Source of the DNA: DAOUBA01 sp034432855
Lineage (GTDB): Bacteria > Chloroflexota > Anaerolineae > B4-G1
Assembly: GCA_034432855.1 (NCBI GenBank)
Contig: DAOUBA010000234.1
Span: forward strand, 1-48,741
DNA: 48,741 nt
Direction of reading: 5' to 3'
Shown here: one piece after another, positions 44,335 to 48,741 of the stretch
How positions within the stretch are numbered: the first letter of the stretch is position 1
Layout: each line of letters begins with the position of its first letter
The notes under the pieces: generated by a model
The model's input: only the letters and a program-made list of their open reading frames with translations
The model's database searches: none
What the model was told of the DNA's origin: nothing
Program-made: the position numbers and the translations under genes

Positions 44335-45142
44335 TACGGGTGATGCTAAGAGCGGAGCGTGCCTCGATATCGGCGCGCACGATCTCTAGTTGGAATGGCT
44401 TGTCCACATCCATCCCGATCTCGGCATAGCGGAAGGGGACGACCCGCACGCGGAAGCCGAAGACATCGTGCGCTCGCCATTCGGTGTCGGCGATGGTGAG
44501 GCGGTGGAAAAGGAGTTTGAGGAATACCCCCAAGCCCACCATACGGGCCTGCCTCAGGGCGCTCTTGCGCGCTTGTGCCAATTTGCGCCCCAATTCTTCC
44601 TGGTCGAACTTGAGGCCGGGGCGAACGAGGATGATGTCTCCGCCGGCAAAATCTCCTTCGCGGAAGTGGACGTAACTGCGGCGCGACCCCGGAAAGCGCC
44701 TTTCCATCACCGAGCGTTCGACCATGCTGTAGTACGCGTCGTGGTCGGTGCAAAAGCACTCCTCGATGAAGGCATCCACGATAGCCGGGGTAATGGTGGG
44801 CACGTCGCAACCGCTGAGCAGGACGCCGTCGAGGTCGGGGTGGCGGGCCTGAGCTTCCCGGAAGCCGGCCAGGTTGTTCTCCATCAGCCCGCCCGCATCG
44901 GGGACATAACCTATCTCCACCGGGAACTGGACACCTATCGTTGCGGGGTCGAGCGCAACGATGAGGATGTGCCTGACATAGTGGGAGCCGGCCAGCGCTT
45001 CGACCACGTGGGCGATCATCGGCTTGCCGGCGATGGGGATCAGTGCCTTTGGCCTGCCCTGGGTATATTCGGCCAACAGGTCTTGCTCATTGGCGCTCTG
45101 ACCTGCGGTCACGACGGCTGCGAGCGAGAGGGAATTGGGCAT
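44324..45142 (-). CDS. MobA-like NTP transferase
   Basis: This is a 272-aa Rossmann-like nucleotidyltransferase. It has AAVVTAG near residue 10, GRPKALIPIAGKPMIAHVVE (the NTP-binding lysine region), LSGCDVPTITPAIVDAFIEE with the metal-binding Asp, and a DVDKPFQLEIVRADIE end typical of MobA-like NTP transferases. ATG 45142 lies 2-3 nt after the predicted transcription start, so the mRNA is leaderless. An upstream ATG (45160) would precede the transcript. The sugar or cofactor substrate cannot be told from sequence. The next gene encodes a PAP2 phosphatase. Confidence 0.85.
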   Translation of the reverse strand: MPNSLSLAAVVTAGQSANEQDLLAEYTQGRPKALIPIAGKPMIAHVVEALAGSHYVRHILIVALDPATIGVQFPVEIGYVPDAGGLMENNLAGFREAQARHPDLDGVLLSGCDVPTITPAIVDAFIEECFCTDHDAYYSMVERSVMERRFPGSRRSYVHFREGDFAGGDIILVRPGLKFDQEELGRKLAQARKSALRQARMVGLGVFLKLLFHRLTIADTEWRAHDVFGFRVRVVPFRYAEIGMDVDKPFQLEIVRADIEARSALSITRSDG

Positions 45143-45150
45143 CGCCGCAC

Positions 45151-45179
45151 ATTCTATCATATTCCTCTGCCGATGCCAA
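45151..45179 (-). promoter_or_regulatory. leaderless promoter of NTP-transferase gene
   Basis: On the minus strand TTGGCA (45179-45174) and TAGAAT (45156-45151) are spaced 17 bp, and the ATG is at 45142. Confidence 0.65.
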
Positions 45180-45296
45180 GTGACGTGCTCTCCACATCTC
45201 TCCTCCGCCCGGCCATACGGTGATTACCGATACCAGGCTGGTGATTGCCCACATCTTCGATGTGACACATCCCGATACCCAAGGAAAGGGATTTTT

Positions 45297-45340
45297 CGGG
45301 GGGGTTGGGCGGGCGCTTCGTGCCCGCCCAACTCCCCCCG
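45297..45340. repeat. TTGGGCGGGC-family inverted repeat
   Basis: A perfect 10-bp core (45305-45314 with 45322-45331) is extended by G-runs and C-runs to about 17 pairs. It shares its core with 24549-24587. It lies between the divergent NTP-transferase and lacI promoters and could terminate or insulate. Confidence 0.8.
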
Positions 45341-45388
45341 ATTTCTCCTTCGCCCAGACATGTGGGTAATCACCACATACCCAGGCGC

Positions 45389-45443
45389 TTGACAAACGTG
45401 GTTCAATACAGTATAATTAAAGCGGTTTAGTAAAGCGTTTTAA
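45389..45443 (+). promoter_or_regulatory. lacI promoter with two tandem operators
   Basis: TTGACA (45389-45394) and TATAAT (45412-45417) are spaced exactly 17 bp. Overlapping the end of the -10 and the start point are two TAAAGCGNTTTA elements (45418-45429 and 45431-45442), 13 bp apart. Each is a near-palindrome around a central CG, as LacI-family proteins prefer. Autorepression is likely. Confidence 0.75.
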
Positions 45444-45467
45444 TCGTCCGCCTAGTGGATATTCTTG

Positions 45468-46502
45468 ATGCCCCGTGTGACTATAAAAGATATCGCCAGA
45501 CAGGCCGGGGTCTCTATGACGGCGGTTTCTTTTGCGTTCAACGATCCTGGCCGTCTTTCGAAGGCTACCTTGGAAAAGATCCTGCGGGTGGCTGAACAGC
45601 TGGGATATACCCCCCACCCTGTGGCTCGTAGCCTGAGCATGGGGCGAACCGGCGTGATTGGCGTGCTGGTGCCCCAAGATATCGTCACCATGCTGGAAAA
45701 CCCCTTCTTCGCCCAAGTTCTGCACGGCATAGGGCAGGTCTGTCTGGAGGAAGAGGGAAGTATCCTGTTGGCTGCCCCGATACGCGGCTCTTTGCAGGCC
45801 GCGGTGGATCGGGCCATGGTGGACGGATTCGTCGTGCTCGGCCTGGGAGCGCAGGACCCCGCAATGGAACTCTTGCGGCGACGGGGCGCTCCCTTTGTGC
45901 TGGTGGATAGCGAGCCACTCGATGGCATTCCCTGCGTCAATGTGGACGATCGCGCCGGGGCCAGGTCTGTGATGCAATACGTCCTTGACTGTGGCCATCG
46001 CCGCATCGCTATTCTGGGCTTCGAGTCCGGCGAGAATGGCGTCTGGCAGCGTTGGCGCGGCGCAATGCGGTGGCGTCTTGGGGGCTACAGCGAGGCCCTG
46101 GCAACTGCGGGCCTGTCTCCCGAAAGTCCGGGAATATCCATCTTGGAGTGTGAGAATACCCGGGAGGGAGGGGAGCGGGCGTTCCGACGGCTGTGGGGCA
46201 GGTCTACCCGCCCTACGGCAGTGGTGGCTATGAGCGACATCATTGCCCTCGGCGTCTTGAGCGCGGCGCGCAAGCGTGGTGTGGCGGTGCCTGCCCAGTT
46301 GTCTATCGTCGGATATGACGATATTCCCGAGGCCAGAATCGCCATCCCGCCGCTGACCACAGTATACCAGCCGAGTGTGGAGAAAGGGGAAAGGGCTGCC
46401 GAATTGTTGACCCATCTGCTCCGTGGCGAGGACGTGGACGATCATCTGACTCTGCCCACCAAGTTGGTCGTGCGGGCTTCGGTGGCCGCGCCGGTTTCTT
46501 AG
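45468..46502 (+). CDS. LacI-family transcriptional regulator
   Basis: This 344-aa sugar-responsive regulator has an HTH (VTIKDIARQAGVSMTAVSFA) and hinge helix (HPVARSLSMGRTGVIGVLVP). The periplasmic-binding-like effector domain has RDPAMELL-type and VNVDDRAGARSVMQYVLDCG segments, and the end shows VVAMSDIIALGVL and a YDDIPEARIAIPPLTT stretch. ATG 45468 is chosen; TTG 45465 is adjacent. It is followed after about 130 nt by a sugar ABC-type binding protein, the classical context for control of carbohydrate uptake. The target sugar is unknown. Confidence 0.93.
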   Translation: MPRVTIKDIARQAGVSMTAVSFAFNDPGRLSKATLEKILRVAEQLGYTPHPVARSLSMGRTGVIGVLVPQDIVTMLENPFFAQVLHGIGQVCLEEEGSILLAAPIRGSLQAAVDRAMVDGFVVLGLGAQDPAMELLRRRGAPFVLVDSEPLDGIPCVNVDDRAGARSVMQYVLDCGHRRIAILGFESGENGVWQRWRGAMRWRLGGYSEALATAGLSPESPGISILECENTREGGERAFRRLWGRSTRPTAVVAMSDIIALGVLSAARKRGVAVPAQLSIVGYDDIPEARIAIPPLTTVYQPSVEKGERAAELLTHLLRGEDVDDHLTLPTKLVVRASVAAPVS

Positions 46503-46509
46503 CGCACTT

Positions 46510-46537
46510 TTGTCTCGACAGTTCTGTATCTTACAAT
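46510..46537 (+). promoter_or_regulatory. candidate promoter of binding-protein gene
   Basis: TTGTCT (46510-46515) and TACAAT (46532-46537) are spaced 16 bp. No TAAAGCG-type operator is seen nearby, so read-through from lacI is an alternative. Confidence 0.45.
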
Positions 46538-46634
46538 CGGGAAGGGAGCAAGGAGGTGATGATCTGGGACAAGACCCTACACGTTTGAATCTATTTTACC
46601 AACCATGAGTAACCTGACGAGGAGGAATGGAAAG

Positions 46635-47429
46635 ATGAAAAGGTATGCGTTTGCAATAACGGCGGGCCTGCTGGCACTCTGTCTGGGGCTTGTAGCCTGT
46701 GCTCCCAAGCCAACCGCTGCTCCAACTGCGTCGCCAACGACGGCCCCAACTGCGGCCTCGGCCGCGACTGTCGCTCCGACGGTGGCCCCTACAGAGGTCG
46801 GCCCTTGCCCCGAAGGAGTCACCACAGTCAAGATATGGCACGGTTATAGTGGTGACTACCAGACCGTCATCGAGGGAATGTTCGATGCATACAATGCCAC
46901 CAATACAGACTGCGTCAGCCTTGAATACGCCAGGGTGGACAACCTGTCGGACTCACTGGCCGTAGCCGTTCCTGCCGGTGAGGGCCCTGACATTCTGGCA
47001 TGGGCCAACGACCAGATTGGCCGCAACGCGCTGGCCGGCAACCTCGCTCCCATTGACGAGTGGGTTGACCGGGCGTATCTGGAGGACAACTTTACTCCTC
47101 CGGCAGTGGCAGGCGTCATTTGGAATGACCAGATCTGGGCTCTGCCGGAGACGATGGAAGGTATCGCCCTGGTCTACAATAAGGCTCTGCTCAGTGATGC
47201 AGACCTGCCCAACCCTGACGACTTTGAGGACTTGTTGGCAAAAGCCACGGCTTTCCGTGAGGCTCATCCTGACCCAATACTGTCCGGATTGATATCTGGG
47301 CACCTGACGAGGGCACACTTTAGCAGAACGCAATCAGCGGTGCTGCCCTTCAACCAGCCGTGTGATGCAGGTGACATGCGCTTGCCACGTCCTGACGCGG
47401 GGTGGGCGAGAGGGTATTTTCTGGTGTGA
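46635..47429 (+). pseudogene. truncated sugar-binding lipoprotein of an ABC transporter
   Basis: GGAGG at 46621-46625 precedes ATG 46635. A lipobox LVAC (Cys22) is followed by an Ala/Thr/Pro linker. The mature part matches family 1 solute-binding proteins (TVKIWHGYSGDYQTVIEGMF, GPDILAWANDQIGR, LPETMEGIALVYNKALL). Such proteins have about 400 residues. Here the similarity ends near residue 215, around position 47290, and the rest (SGHLTRAHFSRTQSAVLPFN on) looks like non-homologous frame from an inserted element. An IS4-family transposase gene follows on the opposite strand. The usual permease genes are not in the window. Insertion has probably inactivated this uptake system. Confidence 0.75.
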
Positions 47430-48741
47430 GGAGGCATCAGGCGCACGGCGAGAACACCACCTGGGCCAACAGGTAGCATTCCCATAGGCGCGCGACCGCT
47501 GTTCAAGTTCAGAGATGGCCCAGAGCGAACATGACGTGAGCGTCGCACGGTCGGGCCAGACAATTGCGCAGTGCAGCAAGCCAGTGCTTGCTGATCTTCC
47601 AGTAGCGCGGCAGTTTTTCGCCTCCCGTAGCCAGAAAGGTGTGCCCACGCGCAGCGGCCAACCGCCCTGGAGCGATCATCAGGCCAGCGATAGTCGGAGT
47701 GGTATTCCCGGTTGGAGAAACAAGGTCGCCGGCTTGGGCCGCTTCACATACGGCGACACAGCGCTGCTTGAGCCGCAGTTCCAGCAAGGCGGTGATGAGC
47801 AAGGCATAGAAGTGAATGGTGACGCCTTGCGGGGAGTGGCTGAGCAAGTGCCGACCGTTCAGAGAACGTTTCAAGAACCTGAACACCAATTCCACTTGCC
47901 AGCGATAGGCGTACAGCAGAATGACCTGGAACGTGGTCAGGTCGAGCCGATTGGTCAGGATGAGATAGTGTTCCCGACCGACGAAGAACGAAACCAGCCG
48001 ATAGATGGGCTGACCCTTGGCGTTCTTCAAGCGTACCCGCTGGTCGGTCACGTGCAGAAACAGGTGCTGCACCGTGCTGGGCAAGGTGACCGGCAGGCGC
48101 TCGACGCGAGTGTAGACCAAGTTGACCTTGGCTCGAATGACGAAGAAGGCATTGGCGGCAGCAATGGCGGCCAGCAGCGGGAAACAAAGATACCCGCGAT
48201 CGGCAATGTAGGTCACTCCGGCTTCCAACATCTGCAGCAGCGCCTTCTTCTCGTTTGACTTGCCGGTGTCCACCAGGAAGTGCGCCGGGATCATGCGATT
48301 CAACTCGAAACAGAGATGCAGGCGAATGGCGCGATGTTGGCTGGTGTATTCGGCCCACAGCATGGAGGCGATAGCCGGGAAGATCGAACCGTCCACACAG
48401 TACAACTTGCCCAGTGCGGTCAGTTCGGGGATGGTTTGCCACGCCACCGCAGCGAGCAAGAAGGCCAAGAGGCTGGCAAACCAGGTGACGGGGAAGCGCC
48501 GGAAGGCGTCGAAAAACGTCGAACGCCTGGCTTCGTCCAACTCCAATGCCGGGTCTGAGGTCTCGATGTCGGTCAGCAGTTGGCGGCCGGATTCGCAACC
48601 TTTGGCGAAGTAGTAGACCAACTGTCGCACAAAGTCCCTGAAATGCAGTTTTTCGCGGTGGTGAGGGGTATGATCCCGTTCGTGTTGGTCGAGAAACAGG
48701 TAGATCGGCTCGCACAATTCATCGAATGTCGTGGGGGGCGT
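47290..48741 (-). mobile_element. IS4-family insertion sequence (partial)
   Basis: The element starts near 47290, where the binding-protein gene loses homology, and runs off the right edge. Its transposase gene is on the minus strand. The terminal inverted repeat and target duplication cannot be verified because the other end is outside the window, so the left boundary is approximate. Confidence 0.7.
47509..48741 (-). CDS. IS4-family transposase (5' end outside window)
   Basis: The open frame continues to the window edge, so the N-terminus is cut; a TTG at 48717 is only an internal candidate. DDE residues are visible: YCVDGSIFP (first Asp), IADRGY (second Asp) and YAYRWQVELVFRFLK, which fits the IS4 YREK signature (Y-x2-R-x3-E-x6-K). 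The C-terminal end (AALRNCLARPCDAHVMFALG) seems complete. All catalytic residues remain, so the transposase may be active. It lies opposite to the interrupted binding-protein gene. Confidence 0.9.
   Translation of the reverse strand, partial: TPPTTFDELCEPIYLFLDQHERDHTPHHREKLHFRDFVRQLVYYFAKGCESGRQLLTDIETSDPALELDEARRSTFFDAFRRFPVTWFASLLAFLLAAVAWQTIPELTALGKLYCVDGSIFPAIASMLWAEYTSQHRAIRLHLCFELNRMIPAHFLVDTGKSNEKKALLQMLEAGVTYIADRGYLCFPLLAAIAAANAFFVIRAKVNLVYTRVERLPVTLPSTVQHLFLHVTDQRVRLKNAKGQPIYRLVSFFVGREHYLILTNRLDLTTFQVILLYAYRWQVELVFRFLKRSLNGRHLLSHSPQGVTIHFYALLITALLELRLKQRCVAVCEAAQAGDLVSPTGNTTPTIAGLMIAPGRLAAARGHTFLATGGEKLPRYWKISKHWLAALRNCLARPCDAHVMFALGHL

Noticed and set aside
46550..46588. leader peptide MIWDKTLHV behind a perfect AAGGAGGTGA
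   Set aside because: The ATG overlaps the end of the ribosome-site match, leaving too little spacing. No attenuator hairpin follows before the binding-protein gene.

Overview
The window is about 48.7 kb of GC-rich bacterial DNA, roughly 60 percent GC by eye. It carries a mix of core and accessory genes that best fits a Chloroflexota (Anaerolineae- or Caldilineae-like) chromosome. The reasons are a fused GlyQS glycyl-tRNA synthetase, a T-box leader ahead of pheS, DUF4405 proteins with a C-terminal Cys/Asp-rich tail, many short palindromic and tandem repeats at gene ends, and several leaderless-looking promoters. The phylum is an inference from style; no rRNA gene is present to prove it.

Layout. 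Positions 1-1580 look like integron-type cassettes: a brnT/brnA toxin-antitoxin pair, a structurally convincing attC-like site at 684-807, and a second cassette with two TIGR04076-like proteins. A GH94 disaccharide phosphorylase follows (1681-4056). Next come a nucleotidyltransferase with a decayed HepT-like partner, a DUF4258/DUF2283 pair and a broken zinc-ribbon gene. glyQS (5626-8739) faces a livKHMGF branched-chain amino-acid ABC operon (8791-14281), which is divergent from ppdK (14540-17587). A leftward operon at 17698-24209 encodes a DUF4405 membrane protein, two MacA/HlyD adaptors, a MacB-type ATPase and permease, and a lipoprotein. An OmpR/PhoB-type two-component system lies next to it (25547-27643). 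glmS, a PDZ/radical-SAM/DUF512 protein, cmk and two [NiFe]-hydrogenase subunits form a leftward operon (27684-33686). Divergent from it is a T-box-controlled pheS, a GT-C-like membrane protein and pheT (34125-39703). TPR and double-HTH genes, a probable oriC with DnaA boxes, dnaA, a PAP2 protein and a nucleotidyltransferase follow. The right end has a LacI regulator and a sugar-binding lipoprotein that is broken next to an IS4-family transposase running off the window.

How parts work together. The strongest regulatory signal is a set of CTGAG half-sites repeated every 11 bp. Four plus four of them form a symmetric array between the response-regulator gene and a divergent secreted-protein gene. 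Four more sit at a leftward promoter that reads toward the DUF4405/MacAB operon. Spacing and geometry match PhoB-like activation, so I infer that the two-component system controls itself, the small secreted protein and the efflux-type operon.

A second theme is short repeats that invade genes. Palindromic or heptameric elements sit in frame inside glyQS (three times), the DUF512 gene and pheT. A 12-bp CCAACCAACTAN repeat supplies stop codons for livF and the DUF512 gene and recurs in the pheS leader. A lysine/arginine/alanine-rich tail on pyruvate phosphate dikinase, a hydrogenase large subunit without a C-terminal maturation peptide, and an in-frame TGA in the secreted-protein gene are further oddities.
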